64,000 bases of DNA from an uncultured Muribaculaceae bacterium (GCA_910578665.1 CAJTQU010000008.1:7374-71373); one strand, 5' to 3'; shown: positions 18,023 through 27,489, counted from the stretch's first letter. The notes: generated by a model from the sequence alone, not told the origin. A program made the numbers and translations.

Positions 18023-18466
18023 ATGAAAGAATATAAGTATAAAATCAACGGTATGAAGTTTAACGTGGCTGTAGGCGACGTTGACGGCGACTTCGTGCGT
18101 GTAGAAGTAAACGGCACCCCGTATAAAGTGGAACTGGACGACAGCCAGAAGAGCAAAATCGCACCTGTAGCAGCTCCCAAGCGCCCGGCTGCGGCTCCCC
18201 GTACCAGCACCGGTGAGAAGATCATTGCCAAACCCACTGCTTCTTCAGGCTCAGCATCAGCTGTAAAGAGCCCGCTGCCCGGCACAATCATGAGCTTTAA
18301 TGTAAAAGTAGGCGACACTGTAAATGCCGGCGACACTGTATGTATACTTGAAGCCATGAAGATGGAAAACGATGTACATACAACCAATGGCGGCACAGTA
18401 AAGCAGATCCTGGTAAATGTAGGCGACTCGGTACTCGAGGGTAACGACCTGATGATCATCGAATAA
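18023..18466 (+). CDS. mmdC: Biotin carboxyl carrier (gamma) subunit
   Basis: This 147-residue protein ends in a biotinyl domain with EAMKMEND, where K113 is the biotinylated lysine, preceded by a PLPGTIM stretch. A flexible Ala/Pro-rich linker (about residues 47-82) joins it to an N-terminal domain of about 45 residues. It carries CO2 as carboxybiotin from the carboxyltransferase to the membrane beta subunit. It lies between the delta and beta subunit genes, with 16 bases to the next start. Confidence 0.95.
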   Translation: MKEYKYKINGMKFNVAVGDVDGDFVRVEVNGTPYKVELDDSQKSKIAPVAAPKRPAAAPRTSTGEKIIAKPTASSGSASAVKSPLPGTIMSFNVKVGDTVNAGDTVCILEAMKMENDVHTTNGGTVKQILVNVGDSVLEGNDLMIIE

Positions 18467-18482
18467 CTTTCAATTTAGAATT

Positions 18483-19649
18483 ATGATTCTTGCCGCAACA
18501 TCTTTCGGGACATTTCTCGAAGAAAGCCTCCAGACGTTCTGGAGGTTCACAGGATTTGCCAACTGCGAATATACCAACCTGATTATGCTCGCGGTAGGCT
18601 GCTTCTTCCTGTGGCTTGCCATCAAAAAGAACTTTGAACCCCTCTTGCTGGTGCCTATCGGCTTCGGCATGCTCATAGGCAATATCCCTTTCCTGCCCGG
18701 CATGGAGATAGGCATATATGAAGAGGGTTCGGTGCTGAACATACTGTACAACGGTGTGGAACGAGGCTGGTATCCGCCTCTCATCTTCCTTGGAATCGGC
18801 GCAATGACTGACTTCTCTTCACTGCTTGCCAATCCCAAACTGATGGTCATCGGAGCATGCGCCCAGTTCGGCATCTTCGGAGCATACATTCTCTCGCTGC
18901 TTCTGGGTATGGATCCTCTGTCAGCAGGATGTGTGGCCATCATCGGCGGAGCCGACGGTCCTACTGCGATTTTCCTTACCTCCAAGCTCAACCCCACCCT
19001 GCTAGGTGCCGTAGCCGTGTCGGCCTATTCATATATGGCCCTCATACCGCTGATCCAGCCCCCACTGATGCGTCTCTTCACAACACAAAAAGAACGCCTT
19101 ATCAAGATGAAGCCGGCTCGCGTTGTAAGCCAGAACGAGAAGATTATCTTCCCTATCGTAGGCCTGATGCTCACCTGCTTTGTAGTGCCCTCCGGTCTGC
19201 CTCTGCTCGGCATGCTGTTCTTCGGCAACCTGCTGCGCGAAAGCGGTGTAACAACCCGTCTTGCAAAAACAGCTTCAAACGCTATGACAGACATTGTGAC
19301 AATCCTGCTGGGTCTCACTGTAGGTGCCTCGACACAGGCAAGCCGTTTCCTTACTACAGACACCATCATTATATTCGCCCTCGGTTTTGTGGCATTTATA
19401 ATTGCTTCTTCCTCCGGCGTGCTGTCTGTCAAACTGTTCAACATATTCCTGCGTAAAGACAAGAAGATCAATCCGCTCATCGGTAATGCCGGCGTATCGG
19501 CCGTGCCTATGGCAGCACGTATCTCTAACAACGTGGGACTGGAATACGATCCCTCCAACTACCTGCTCATGCATGCCATGGGTCCTAACGTGGCCGGCGT
19601 AATCGGTTCAGCAGTAGCTGCCGGCGTACTGCTCAGCTTCCTGGGATAA
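18483..19649 (+). CDS. mmdB: Na+-pumping decarboxylase beta subunit (OadB/MmdB)
   Basis: This 388-residue polytopic membrane protein has roughly nine or more hydrophobic helices. It contains GFGMLIGNIPF and the family hallmark GGADGPTAIFLTSKL, where the conserved aspartate takes part in Na+ binding. It decarboxylates carboxybiotin and exports Na+ across the inner membrane. It is the last gene of the operon and is followed within 40 bases by a strong terminator. OadB of oxaloacetate decarboxylases is nearly indistinguishable; the epimerase in the same operon favours methylmalonyl-CoA as substrate. Confidence 0.94.
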   Translation: MILAATSFGTFLEESLQTFWRFTGFANCEYTNLIMLAVGCFFLWLAIKKNFEPLLLVPIGFGMLIGNIPFLPGMEIGIYEEGSVLNILYNGVERGWYPPLIFLGIGAMTDFSSLLANPKLMVIGACAQFGIFGAYILSLLLGMDPLSAGCVAIIGGADGPTAIFLTSKLNPTLLGAVAVSAYSYMALIPLIQPPLMRLFTTQKERLIKMKPARVVSQNEKIIFPIVGLMLTCFVVPSGLPLLGMLFFGNLLRESGVTTRLAKTASNAMTDIVTILLGLTVGASTQASRFLTTDTIIIFALGFVAFIIASSSGVLSVKLFNIFLRKDKKINPLIGNAGVSAVPMAARISNNVGLEYDPSNYLLMHAMGPNVAGVIGSAVAAGVLLSFLG

Positions 19650-19682
19650 CAGATACAAAACTATTTCCGGTTTATACAAATT

Positions 19683-19724
19683 CGACCGGAGGCTCCTGAT
19701 TACACGGGACCTCCGGTCGTTTTT
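19683..19724 (+). terminator. Intrinsic terminator of the decarboxylase operon
   Basis: CGACCGGAGG (19683-19692) pairs perfectly with CCTCCGGTCG (19710-19719), followed by TTTTT. Confidence 0.92.
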
Positions 19725-19917
19725 ATTAGCAAAGGTAACCCTAAACATATAAATATCCAATACGATCTCTCCCTGTAAATACCCATATGTCACAAACATA
19801 GAAACCCCAGGTCTAGTCTCGTCCTTAATTTCAAGACATTATGCTGAACAATAGTATTACCGACTTTGTTTATTTTATAAATTACGTCTATTACGATCTA
19901 ACCTAAATAAGGAAGTT

Positions 19918-20253
19918 ATGGTCACGCAGGATGTCATAAAAGAAATCTATAAGAAATATAAAAAGCTCCCTAAAGATTTAGAGGAACTTCGTCTTACATA
20001 TTTTATAGATTTACTAAAACCCCATCACCAACTGGAAATCAATGATGACGAGGTCATAAATAACGGACTGGACACGTACAATCCATTCCGGAGGTTTCTC
20101 ATGCGGAGACTCACTGCCATACTCGAATTTGACAAAGTCGTAGCATTCGTGTTCAGCAAACATATCATCTTCTACGATAAGGCATCCTCCGGCATGCACG
20201 TACATTTCAAACCTGAAAAGAAGTCATTTATTTCACGCCTATTTGGAAAATAA
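19918..20253 (+). CDS. Hypothetical protein, 111 residues
   Basis: The gene has a clean ATG preceded by AAGGAAG and ends just before a strong terminator, so it looks genuine. The protein is basic and mixed alpha/beta, with a lysine-rich N-terminus (IYKKYKKLPKDLEEL) and a C-terminal KPEKKSFISRLFGK. No transmembrane segment, signal peptide or known motif was recognised. It stands alone, convergent with the pRiA4b ORF-3-like gene, with which it shares a bidirectional terminator. Confidence 0.7.
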   Translation: MVTQDVIKEIYKKYKKLPKDLEELRLTYFIDLLKPHHQLEINDDEVINNGLDTYNPFRRFLMRRLTAILEFDKVVAFVFSKHIIFYDKASSGMHVHFKPEKKSFISRLFGK

Positions 20254-20263
20254 CAAATAATAA

Positions 20264-20310
20264 ACATACAGGGCCGGTGCTGCTTTCGCACGCCGGCCCT
20301 GTATGTTTTC
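20264..20310. terminator. Bidirectional terminator between convergent genes
   Basis: ACATACAGGGCCGG (20264-20277) pairs with CCGGCCCTGTATGT (20293-20306), a 14-bp perfect stem followed by TTTTC on the plus strand. It serves the hypothetical gene to the left and may also serve the reverse-strand gene to the right. Confidence 0.9.
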
Positions 20311-20323
20311 TCTATAATTCCGA

Positions 20324-20857
20324 TTAATAATCTTCTATGCCTTCTGGCAATTCGTCTTCGTTAAATTCTGTATCGCCATATAGATCCATATCAAGTGCTT
20401 CGACATCAGCTGCCACTCTCTTGTCAACCTTGGCATCATACTCCTCCATGTCAATATGCTGCGGAGGCACTTTGCCTTCCTTACGCGTACACAGAGGATC
20501 CATAAGCGTCTTACGCGGCACTATGGCTTTGAGCTCCATAAAGAACGAACGCTCCGTAAGATAGTCAAACACAAATATAAGGCGTTGACCCTCCTCTTCA
20601 ACCAATTCGTTGATATGGGTATCCTCCATAATCCAGATATCCTCATCACTGTCAGAACCCATGTCTTCCAGTGTAATCTCTTCGCGCTTCTCCCAGCCTT
20701 CGTCACAGAGAAAGAACGAATTCATCTCGTCTTTAGTGTATCCCACGCTGTCGAGAATCGCATTACGCAACACCAGAAAATTGGCATCGGCGTCAATCTC
20801 GATTTCGCGGCAAAAATTTTCTACTTCGTCAGAAACCAATTTGAATCTGTATACCAT
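20324..20857 (-). CDS. Plasmid pRiA4b ORF-3-like family protein
   Basis: This 177-residue acidic protein fits the pRiA4b ORF-3 / IS1096 passenger family: a start of MVYRFKLVSDEVENFCREIEI, then FLVLRNAILDSVGY, SFFLCDEGWEKREEITL and LIFVFDYLTERSFFMELKAI. The family is widespread in Bacteroidetes chromosomes without a nearby transposon, and its biochemical role is unknown. No insertion sequence flanks it here. The tail is strongly acidic (EDELPEGIEDY). The gene appears monocistronic. Confidence 0.8.
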   Translation of the reverse strand: MVYRFKLVSDEVENFCREIEIDADANFLVLRNAILDSVGYTKDEMNSFFLCDEGWEKREEITLEDMGSDSDEDIWIMEDTHINELVEEEGQRLIFVFDYLTERSFFMELKAIVPRKTLMDPLCTRKEGKVPPQHIDMEEYDAKVDKRVAADVEALDMDLYGDTEFNEDELPEGIEDY

Positions 20858-21172
20858 AGTCCAATATCAATGAAATTCTATATCGGTTATTTTTATTAAA
20901 ACTGTAATGTCAGGCAGAACCAGTCCGGTCCGCCGCAACTTTTCACAGTGCGAAATTAATGCAAAATAATGAATAATCCACTACTGCGCATCAATTTTTT
21001 TGCATGGTACAAGACACTTTTTTAAATACTGTCCTATTAGCCTATTTTTCAGCATTCTGCGCAAGGCTACATACTGTCTCACGCATATTATATACCTTAC
21101 ACAAAGATGCAGAACCGATAATAACTTACAGTTACCGGTTCTGCATCTTAAAATACAAATGTATAATGCGTA
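20858..21172. other. Intergenic region holding a terminator only
   Basis: These 315 bases separate two reverse-strand genes. They contain the terminator hairpin downstream of the serine palmitoyltransferase-like gene and should contain the promoter for the pRiA4b ORF-3-like gene, but no clear TAnnTTTG pair was found. No convincing small gene was seen. Confidence 0.6.
21104..21149 (-). terminator. Terminator-like hairpin after the spt gene
   Basis: AAGATGCAGAACCG (21104-21117) pairs with CGGTTCTGCATCTT (21136-21149), a 14-bp perfect stem with an 18-base loop, 23 bases past the reverse-strand stop. The T run on the minus strand is short. Confidence 0.75.
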
Positions 21173-22360
21173 TCAGTGTATTATATCGTAACGGCGGAAC
21201 ACTTTTTCTATCGCCTCAAGCGACCGTTCCACCTGCTCTTGCGTGTGTGTGGCCATAAGTGTATAACGGATAAGTGTGTCTTTGGGAGCAACGGCCGGAC
21301 TGACCACCGGATTGACAAACACGCCCTCTTCGAGCAGATCGTGAGTCACCTGGAACGTTTTATAGTCATCGCGTATGAACAAGGGTATTATCGGTGTCGA
21401 CGTATTGCCTATCTCACACCCCATCTCCCTGAAGCTCTTCAATGCGAAATTGGTTATATACCAAAGATGCTTCATACGCTCAGGCTCGGACAACATGATA
21501 TCAAGCGATGCATTCACCGCAGCCACGCTACCGGGAGTTATACTTGCCGTAAATATATACGAGCGCGAATGATGACGCAGGAAATTTGTTATTTCCTTGT
21601 CTGTGGCTATGAATCCGCCTAATGAAGCAAACGATTTGGAGAATGTGCCCATAATCAGATCGACATCATCCTGCACGCCGTAGTGGTTGCACACACCGCG
21701 TCCCCCTTCGCCAAACACACCTATTCCGTGAGCCTCGTCGACCATGACAGTCGCATTATACTTTTTGGCAAGTTCTACTATCGCCGGCAGGTCGGCCACA
21801 TCGCCCTCCATAGAGAACACACTGTCGGTTACGATCAGCTTGACCTTGTCAGGCTCTGTCTTGCGCAACTGGTCCTCGAGCGAAGACATATCATTGTGGC
21901 GATATTTCAGATAATTGGAAAATGAGAGACGACGCCCCTCGATAATCGAGGCATGGTCCTGTTCGTCAAGTATGATATAGTCTTCCCTGCCGGTGAGAGT
22001 GGAGACTACGCCGAGGTTGACACCGAAACCGGTGGAATACAGCATCGCATCTTCTTTACCGACATATTCGGCCAGACGGGCTTCTAACTGCTTGTGTATG
22101 TCTAGCGTGCCATTTAAAAACGGCGAGCCGGCCAGACCTGTTCCATATTTACGGGTAGCCTGCACAGAAGCCTCTATGACCCTGGGGTCGTTAGTCAGAC
22201 CCATATAGCTGTTAGAGCCGAACATAAGCACTTTCTTGCCGTGCATGAGCACTTCGGTGTCCTGCTCGGAAGAAATGGCGCGGAAATAAGGATACACACC
22301 GGCAGCCTTTGCTTTCTGGGGGGCATCATAACGCGCTAATTTCGCCTGAAGAATTTTCAT
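21173..22360 (-). CDS. spt: Serine palmitoyltransferase-like PLP enzyme
   Basis: This 395-residue alpha-oxoamine synthase shows the family's catalytic set: MFGSNSYMGLT, NGTLDIH, H136 in DEQDHASI, D208 and H211 in MVDEAHGIGVFG, and the PLP-binding K242 in GTFSKSFASLGG. The family condenses an amino acid with an acyl-CoA. In Bacteroidales this form usually makes 3-ketodihydrosphingosine from serine and a long-chain acyl-CoA, the entry to sphingolipids. Glycine C-acetyltransferase (Kbl) and BioF are close relatives and cannot be fully excluded, but the resemblance to Bacteroides Spt and the absence of tdh or bio neighbours favour Spt. It appears to be a single-gene unit. Confidence 0.78.
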   Translation of the reverse strand: MKILQAKLARYDAPQKAKAAGVYPYFRAISSEQDTEVLMHGKKVLMFGSNSYMGLTNDPRVIEASVQATRKYGTGLAGSPFLNGTLDIHKQLEARLAEYVGKEDAMLYSTGFGVNLGVVSTLTGREDYIILDEQDHASIIEGRRLSFSNYLKYRHNDMSSLEDQLRKTEPDKVKLIVTDSVFSMEGDVADLPAIVELAKKYNATVMVDEAHGIGVFGEGGRGVCNHYGVQDDVDLIMGTFSKSFASLGGFIATDKEITNFLRHHSRSYIFTASITPGSVAAVNASLDIMLSEPERMKHLWYITNFALKSFREMGCEIGNTSTPIIPLFIRDDYKTFQVTHDLLEEGVFVNPVVSPAVAPKDTLIRYTLMATHTQEQVERSLEAIEKVFRRYDIIH

Positions 22361-22572
22361 AGTTTATTGTAAATACAAATTGTTCTAAACTATCTGACAC
22401 GGCACCTTTCATCATGAATATCCACCGAATCAGGCTACAAAGTTAGTTAATAATTGTGATATAACATCATTGTTCCTGAAAAAAAATGCACAAAATCTTC
22501 AAAATGAGCAATAATAGAACACGTCCGGCACAGTTTTATTCGATTTTATCGGGTGCATTGGTAAAAAATAAC

Positions 22573-22580
22573 TATATTTG
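22573..22580 (+). promoter_or_regulatory. -7 element of the lpx operon
   Basis: TATATTTG matches TAnnTTTG and places +1 near 22585, giving a leader of about 80 bases. No clear -33 TTTG was found. Confidence 0.5.
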
Positions 22581-22606
22581 CACCGCAATAATTAATAATG
22601 GAATTA

Positions 22607-22646
22607 GTATTGTGGCACATATATAGATTATTCGGCGCCACTATAC
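22607..22646 (+). promoter_or_regulatory. 5' leader hairpin of the lpx operon
   Basis: GTATTGTGGC (22607-22616) pairs with GCCACTATAC (22637-22646) over 10 positions with one T-T mismatch and a 20-base loop. It ends 17 bases before the lpxD start, so it could influence ribosome access. Confidence 0.45.
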
Positions 22647-22663
22647 CATTTTGAACAGTAAAT

Positions 22664-23662
22664 ATGGAAATATCCGCACAGGAATTGGCCTCAATAACAG
22701 GGGGCACCGTTGACGGTGACTCTGCCGCAGTGGTATCTTCGTTTGCTAAAATAGAAGATGCCGCACCTGGGGCTTTGACATTTCTTGCAAATCCCAAATA
22801 CACCCACTACCTGTACTCCACAAAGGCAAGTATAGCGTTAGTGAACAACAGATTTAAAGCCGAGCAACCTCTTCCGCCACAACTAACCCTGGTCAGAGTG
22901 TCAGACCCGTATGCCACCCTGGCACACCTACTGGCCTATGTGGAAAGCGTAAAGCCGCAGCTTAAAGGCATCGAGCAACCTTGCTTTATAGCAGAAGGGG
23001 TGGAAATACCACAGGATGCATATATCGGCGCCTTTGCCTACATCGGCGCCGGAGCCAGACTGGGCAAAGGGGTGAAGATATATCCGCATACTTACATAGG
23101 CTGCGATGTCGTTATAGGCGACGGTACCACTCTGCATTCCGGCGTCAAAGTGTACCAGGGATGCCGTATCGGAGCCGGTTGCATTATACACAGCGGCACC
23201 GTGATAGGTGCCGACGGATTCGGCTTTGCCCCTACGGAGCACGGATATGACAAGATACCGCAGGTCGGCATCGTAGAAATAGAAGACGATGTCGAAATAG
23301 GAGCCAACAGCTGCATAGACAGGGCCACAATGGGCAAAACCAGTATCGGACGCGGCACAAAGCTAGACAATCTGATGCAGGTAGCACACAATGTATCGAT
23401 AGGCTGCCATAACGTGTTTGCGGCCCAAAGCGGTATCGCAGGGTCAACACAGATCGGAGATTTCAACATGGTAGGAGGCCAGGTAGGCTTTGCCGGACAT
23501 ATCACCGTCGGCGACCGCAACCAGATAGGAGCCCAGAGCGGCATACCCAACAATGTGGGTGACAACAGGCGCCTGATGGGCTATCCGGCCGTAGATGCAG
23601 GCAAGTTCGCTCGCACACAGGTATACCTGAAACGCCTGCCCGAACTGTTCAAGCAGAAATAA
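22664..23662 (+). CDS. lpxD: UDP-3-O-(3-hydroxyacyl)glucosamine N-acyltransferase
   Basis: This 332-residue protein has the LpxD layout: an N-terminal uridine-binding domain (residues 1-100, with [11 protein letters not shown]), then a left-handed beta helix of hexapeptide repeats (about 105-300, e.g. [16 protein letters not shown]). The catalytic histidine lies in [10 protein letters not shown]. It adds the N-linked 3-hydroxyacyl chain in lipid A synthesis in the cytoplasm. It heads an lpxD-lpxC/fabZ-lpxA operon, a standard Bacteroidetes arrangement. Confidence 0.96.
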   Translation: MEISAQELASITGGTVDGDSAAVVSSFAKIEDAAPGALTFLANPKYTHYLYSTKASIALVNNRFKAEQPLPPQLTLVRVSDPYATLAHLLAYVESVKPQLKGIEQPCFIAEGVEIPQDAYIGAFAYIGAGARLGKGVKIYPHTYIGCDVVIGDGTTLHSGVKVYQGCRIGAGCIIHSGTVIGADGFGFAPTEHGYDKIPQVGIVEIEDDVEIGANSCIDRATMGKTSIGRGTKLDNLMQVAHNVSIGCHNVFAAQSGIAGSTQIGDFNMVGGQVGFAGHITVGDRNQIGAQSGIPNNVGDNRRLMGYPAVDAGKFARTQVYLKRLPELFKQK

Positions 23663-23723
23663 GCCGGCCCGGACCTCGCATGGCCGATTTAAATTCACAA
23701 ACAAAAACACCTTACAATACATT

Positions 23724-25106
23724 ATGAACCAGCTTACTCTTAAAGCCCCTTTCACACTGTGTGGCAAGGGTCTTCACTCGGGATTAGAAATAACAGTCAC
23801 GTTCAATCCCGCGCCGGAGAACCACGGATATAAGTTCCAGCGCATAGACATAGACGGCATGCCGGTCATTGACGCTGTGGCAGAAAACGTGGTAGATACA
23901 ACTCGCGGCACAGTGCTTGGTAAGAAAGATATCAAGATCAGCACCGTGGAGCACGCATTGGCAGCCCTGTATGCCAGCGGCATAGACAACTGCCTGATCC
24001 AGGTAAACGCGCCCGAAATGCCCATACTGGACGGAAGCGCCATAAGATATATCGAAGAGATAGAGCGTGCCGGCATCCAGGAGCAGAACGCCGACAAAGA
24101 TTTCTATATAATAAAGCAAAAAACGGTGATGAAAGACGAAGAGTCCGGTTGTACAATCACCGTATATCCCGATGACCATTTCTGCGTGCAGGTGATGGTC
24201 GAGTACAACTCCCCTATCATACCCAACCAGTTTGCCGTTCTCGATGACCTGGCGGACTTCTCCAGCGAAGTTGCAAGTGCCCGTACATTCGTCTTTGTGC
24301 GCGAAATCCAACCATTACTGGAGCACGGCCTTATCAAAGGAGGATCTCTGGACAACGCCATAGTAATTTATGACAAACCTGTAACTGAAAACCAGATAAA
24401 TGCCCTGTGCGACCTTGTAGGCGTGCCGCACCGTAAACTGGACAAGCTGGGATATATCAACGAAACTCCGCTCAAATGGGATAACGAGCCGGCACGACAC
24501 AAACTTATGGACGTGATCGGCGACCTGGCCCTGGTGGGACGTCCCATAAAAGGACGCGTGGTTGCCGTACGCCCCGGCCACGGCATAAACAACAAGTTTA
24601 CGCGCATGCTGCGCAAAGAGGTAAAGCATACCGAAATCCAATCGCCCGTATACGATCCCAACACACAGCCGTTGATAGACATTAACGGTATACGCGCACT
24701 GCTTCCCCACCGTTATCCGTTCCTCCTTGTCGACAAAGTCATCGAGATGGATAAGAAGCATGCCGTAGCGGTAAAGAATGTCACTGTCAACGAGCCGTTC
24801 TTCCAGGGACACTTTCCCCAGGAGCCTGTTATGCCAGGCGTACTGATAGTCGAGGCCATGGCCCAGACCGCTGGCGTGCTAGTGCTGAACAATGTGGAGG
24901 ATGCCGAACGATACTCGACATATTTCATGAAGATCGACAACGTCAAGTTCCGTCAGAAAGTTGTTCCCGGCAACACACTGTTGCTTCATGTATCTCTCAC
25001 CACCGAGATCCGCCGAGGATGCGCCACTGTGAAAGGCTATGCTTTCGTAGGCGAAAAAATAGTATGCGAAGCTGAATTCATGGCTCAGATTATCAAAAAC
25101 AAATAA
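23724..25106 (+). CDS. lpxC/fabZ: Bifunctional LpxC deacetylase / FabZ dehydratase
   Basis: The 460-residue protein fuses two enzymes. Residues 1 to about 300 are the zinc deacetylase LpxC, with H77 in KISTVEHALAAL and the His/Asp zinc site in ARHKLMDVIGDLALVG; this is the committed lipid A step. Residues from about 315 are FabZ, with LLPHRYPFLLVDKVIEM and FFQGHFPQEPVMPGVLIVEA, which dehydrates 3-hydroxyacyl-ACP in fatty acid elongation. Both use 3-hydroxyacyl chains, so the fusion ties lipid A output to fatty acid supply. The fusion is characteristic of Bacteroidetes. lpxA follows after five bases. Confidence 0.97.
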   Translation: MNQLTLKAPFTLCGKGLHSGLEITVTFNPAPENHGYKFQRIDIDGMPVIDAVAENVVDTTRGTVLGKKDIKISTVEHALAALYASGIDNCLIQVNAPEMPILDGSAIRYIEEIERAGIQEQNADKDFYIIKQKTVMKDEESGCTITVYPDDHFCVQVMVEYNSPIIPNQFAVLDDLADFSSEVASARTFVFVREIQPLLEHGLIKGGSLDNAIVIYDKPVTENQINALCDLVGVPHRKLDKLGYINETPLKWDNEPARHKLMDVIGDLALVGRPIKGRVVAVRPGHGINNKFTRMLRKEVKHTEIQSPVYDPNTQPLIDINGIRALLPHRYPFLLVDKVIEMDKKHAVAVKNVTVNEPFFQGHFPQEPVMPGVLIVEAMAQTAGVLVLNNVEDAERYSTYFMKIDNVKFRQKVVPGNTLLLHVSLTTEIRRGCATVKGYAFVGEKIVCEAEFMAQIIKNK

Positions 25107-25111
25107 CGTTT

Positions 25112-25879
25112 ATGCTTAATTGTATCCATGCCGATGCCCAATTAGGGCAGAACGTCAAAGTCGGCAACTTTACCACTATATGCGAGGATGTGGTTATCGG
25201 TGACGGCTGCGACATCGGCAACAATGTGACAATCTTTCCCGGAGCACGCATAGGTTCCGGAGTAAAGATATTCCCCGGAGCGGTGGTTGCAGCAGTCCCC
25301 CAGGACTTGAAGTTTCACGGAGAAAACAGCACTGTGCACATAGGAGACGGCACAACGCTGCGCGAGTGCGTGACGGTGCATCGCGGCACCGCATCCAAAG
25401 GGCAGACCGTGGTAGGCTCAAACTGCCTTATCATGGCTTATACCCATATAGCGCATGACTGCCGGCTAGGCAACAATATAATCATTTCCAACGCGACACA
25501 GCTGGCCGGCGAAGTTGTGATAGATGACAACGCCGTAATAGGAGGAGGCAGCCTTATCCACCAGTTCTGCCATCTCGGCAAAGGTATAATGCTACAGGGA
25601 GGCGCACTGGTAAATAAAGACATACCGCCATACGTGAAAGCTGCCAGAGAACCGATATCATATGTCGGACTAAACAGCGTGGGGCTTCACCGCCGCGGCG
25701 TGCCCCAGGAAGACATTGATATAATATCAGCCGTATACCGACTGATCTATCTCTCTGACCTTAATGTGACCAATGCCGTCAAACTTGTCTTAGACAAAGT
25801 GCCGGCATGTCCCATAAGAGACGAAATCGTAGACTTTGTAGTCAATTCGGAACGAGGCATCATCCGCTCGGCCATCTGA
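25112..25879 (+). CDS. lpxA: Acyl-ACP--UDP-N-acetylglucosamine O-acyltransferase
   Basis: The 255-residue protein has hexapeptide repeats through about residue 185, forming a left-handed beta helix (VKVGNFTTICEDVVIGDGCDIG and onward). The catalytic histidine lies in LIMAYTHIAHDCRLG, and a helical C-terminal domain follows (GLHRRGVPQEDIDIISAVYR). It attaches the first 3-hydroxyacyl chain to UDP-GlcNAc, the first lipid A reaction. It starts five bases after lpxC/fabZ and closes the operon. Confidence 0.96.
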   Translation: MLNCIHADAQLGQNVKVGNFTTICEDVVIGDGCDIGNNVTIFPGARIGSGVKIFPGAVVAAVPQDLKFHGENSTVHIGDGTTLRECVTVHRGTASKGQTVVGSNCLIMAYTHIAHDCRLGNNIIISNATQLAGEVVIDDNAVIGGGSLIHQFCHLGKGIMLQGGALVNKDIPPYVKAAREPISYVGLNSVGLHRRGVPQEDIDIISAVYRLIYLSDLNVTNAVKLVLDKVPACPIRDEIVDFVVNSERGIIRSAI

Positions 25880-25899
25880 CAGTCTGTAACGCCTAATGG

Positions 25900-25925
25900 T
25901 ACCGGGCGGTAGACACTGTCCGGTA
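25900..25925 (+). other. Hairpin between lpxA and glutamine synthetase
   Basis: TACCGG (25900-25905) pairs with CCGGTA (25920-25925). An alternative pairing, GACAGT (25878-25883, overlapping the lpxA stop) with ACTGTC (25915-25920), shares base 25920 and would exclude it. There is no T tract, so a terminator role is doubtful. Confidence 0.35.
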
Positions 25926-25986
25926 TCACTCTTATATACACCTTGATTATTCACTAAATACACCTTAAATAAACATTTTTCAAATC

Positions 25987-27489
25987 ATGAACAACAACAT
26001 CAAGCTCTGCCCGAACCAGGTAGTGCAGTTCTTACAGAAAGCTCCCAAAGAGTTCCGTAAAGAGGACATCATCCGTTTCGTCAATGAAAACGGAATCAAG
26101 ATGGTCAACTTCATGTATCCGGCTAACGACCACCGTCTGAAAACTCTGAATTTCATCATCAATTCAGAGGAATATCTGGAATCTATTCTGACTTTCGGCG
26201 AACGCGTTGACGGTTCGAGCCTCTTCCCCTTCATCGAGGCAGGAAACAGCGACCTGTATGTAATCCCCCGTTACAGCACTGCATTCGTAGATCCTTTTGC
26301 CGAAGTACCCACCCTCACCATGCTTGCCTCATTCTTTGACAAAGACGGCCAGCCACTGGAAACCTCGCCCGAGTACACACTACAGAAAGCATGCCGCTCT
26401 TTCCGCGAAGTGACCGGCCTTGAGTTCCATGCCATGGGAGAGTTAGAGTACTATGTAATATCTGATGACAACGGTCTCTACCAGGCTACAGACCAGAAAG
26501 GCTACCACGAGAGCGCGCCTTTTGCAAAGCACAACGAGTTCCGCACCAAGTGCATGTACTACATCGCACAGGCCGGCGGACAGATCAAATACGGCCACAA
26601 CGAGGTAGGCAACTTTACTCTCGACGGCAAAGTATACGAACAGAACGAGATCGAATTCCTGCCCGTGCCGGCAGAAGAGGCTGCCGACCAACTCATGGTG
26701 GCTAAGTGGATTATCCGCAACCTCGGCATGCAGATGGGATTTGACGTTACCTTCGCTCCGAAGATCACAGCTGGTAAGGCTGGCTCGGGTCTGCACATCC
26801 ACTTCAAGCTGATGGACGGAGACACAAATGTGATGACTCGCGACGGACGTCTCTCAGACGAAGCACGCAAGGCTATAGCCGGCATACTTGAAATGTCACC
26901 AGCAATCACTGCCTTCGGCAACAAAGTACCAACCTCGTACCTGCGTCTCGTACCCCATCAGGAAGCTCCCACCAACATATGCTGGGGTGACCGCAACCGT
27001 TCGGTTCTCGTGCGCGTACCTCTGGGATGGACAGGCAAAACCGACATGTGCGCCCAGGCTAATCCTCTTGAAGCCAACAATATCGTTCCCCCGGCACAGA
27101 AGCAGACTGCCGAACTTCGTTCTTCCGACTGCTCTGCAGACATATACCAGCTGCTTGCCGGTATGGTTGTGGCCGCACGCACAGGCTTCGAAATGCCCGA
27201 TTCTCTCAAACGCGCCGAAGATATGTATGTGGCTGTCAATATTCACAATGACGAGAATAAGGAGAAACTGGCTGCACTCGCAAGCCTGCCTGACAGCTGC
27301 GTAGCTTCTGCCGACGCACTCGAACAGCGTCGCGCTATCTTTGAGAAAGGCAACATATTCTCCGCACAAATGATAGACGGTATCATAGCACAGCTTCGAG
27401 GCTACGATGATACACAGCTTCGCAAGCAGGTCAACAATTCTTCAGAAGACATGCTCGACCTGGTACATAAATACTGGCACTGCGGATAA
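25987..27489 (+). CDS. glnA: Glutamine synthetase (GS-I-like, about 500 residues)
   Basis: The 500-residue protein has an N-terminal beta-grasp part (DIIRFVNENGIKMVNFMYPA) and a catalytic domain. The catalytic domain contains FHAMGELEYYVI (metal-binding glutamate), FAPKITAGKAGSGLHIHFKL (ATP site and metal histidine) and SYLRLVPHQEAPTNICWGDRNRS, matching the glutamate-binding arginine region. It makes glutamine from glutamate, ammonia and ATP. It is shorter than the ~730-residue GlnN (GS-III) typical of Bacteroides and more like GS-I. Physiological activity versus a gamma-glutamyl-ligase role cannot be settled from sequence. A terminator follows directly. Confidence 0.85.
   Translation: MNNNIKLCPNQVVQFLQKAPKEFRKEDIIRFVNENGIKMVNFMYPANDHRLKTLNFIINSEEYLESILTFGERVDGSSLFPFIEAGNSDLYVIPRYSTAFVDPFAEVPTLTMLASFFDKDGQPLETSPEYTLQKACRSFREVTGLEFHAMGELEYYVISDDNGLYQATDQKGYHESAPFAKHNEFRTKCMYYIAQAGGQIKYGHNEVGNFTLDGKVYEQNEIEFLPVPAEEAADQLMVAKWIIRNLGMQMGFDVTFAPKITAGKAGSGLHIHFKLMDGDTNVMTRDGRLSDEARKAIAGILEMSPAITAFGNKVPTSYLRLVPHQEAPTNICWGDRNRSVLVRVPLGWTGKTDMCAQANPLEANNIVPPAQKQTAELRSSDCSADIYQLLAGMVVAARTGFEMPDSLKRAEDMYVAVNIHNDENKEKLAALASLPDSCVASADALEQRRAIFEKGNIFSAQMIDGIIAQLRGYDDTQLRKQVNNSSEDMLDLVHKYWHCG

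Larger units (their letters stand above)
22361..22663. other. Divergent intergenic region between spt and lpxD
   Basis: These 303 bases hold the promoters of two divergent genes. The only well-supported elements are the lpxD -7 box (22573-22580) and a leader hairpin (22607-22646). A short A run near 22480 is unexplained. No small gene was seen. Confidence 0.6.

Noticed and set aside
20324..20857. Insertion sequence suggested by the pRiA4b ORF-3 / IS1096 passenger name
   Set aside because: No transposase, inverted repeats or target duplication is seen on either side; the family is often chromosomal.
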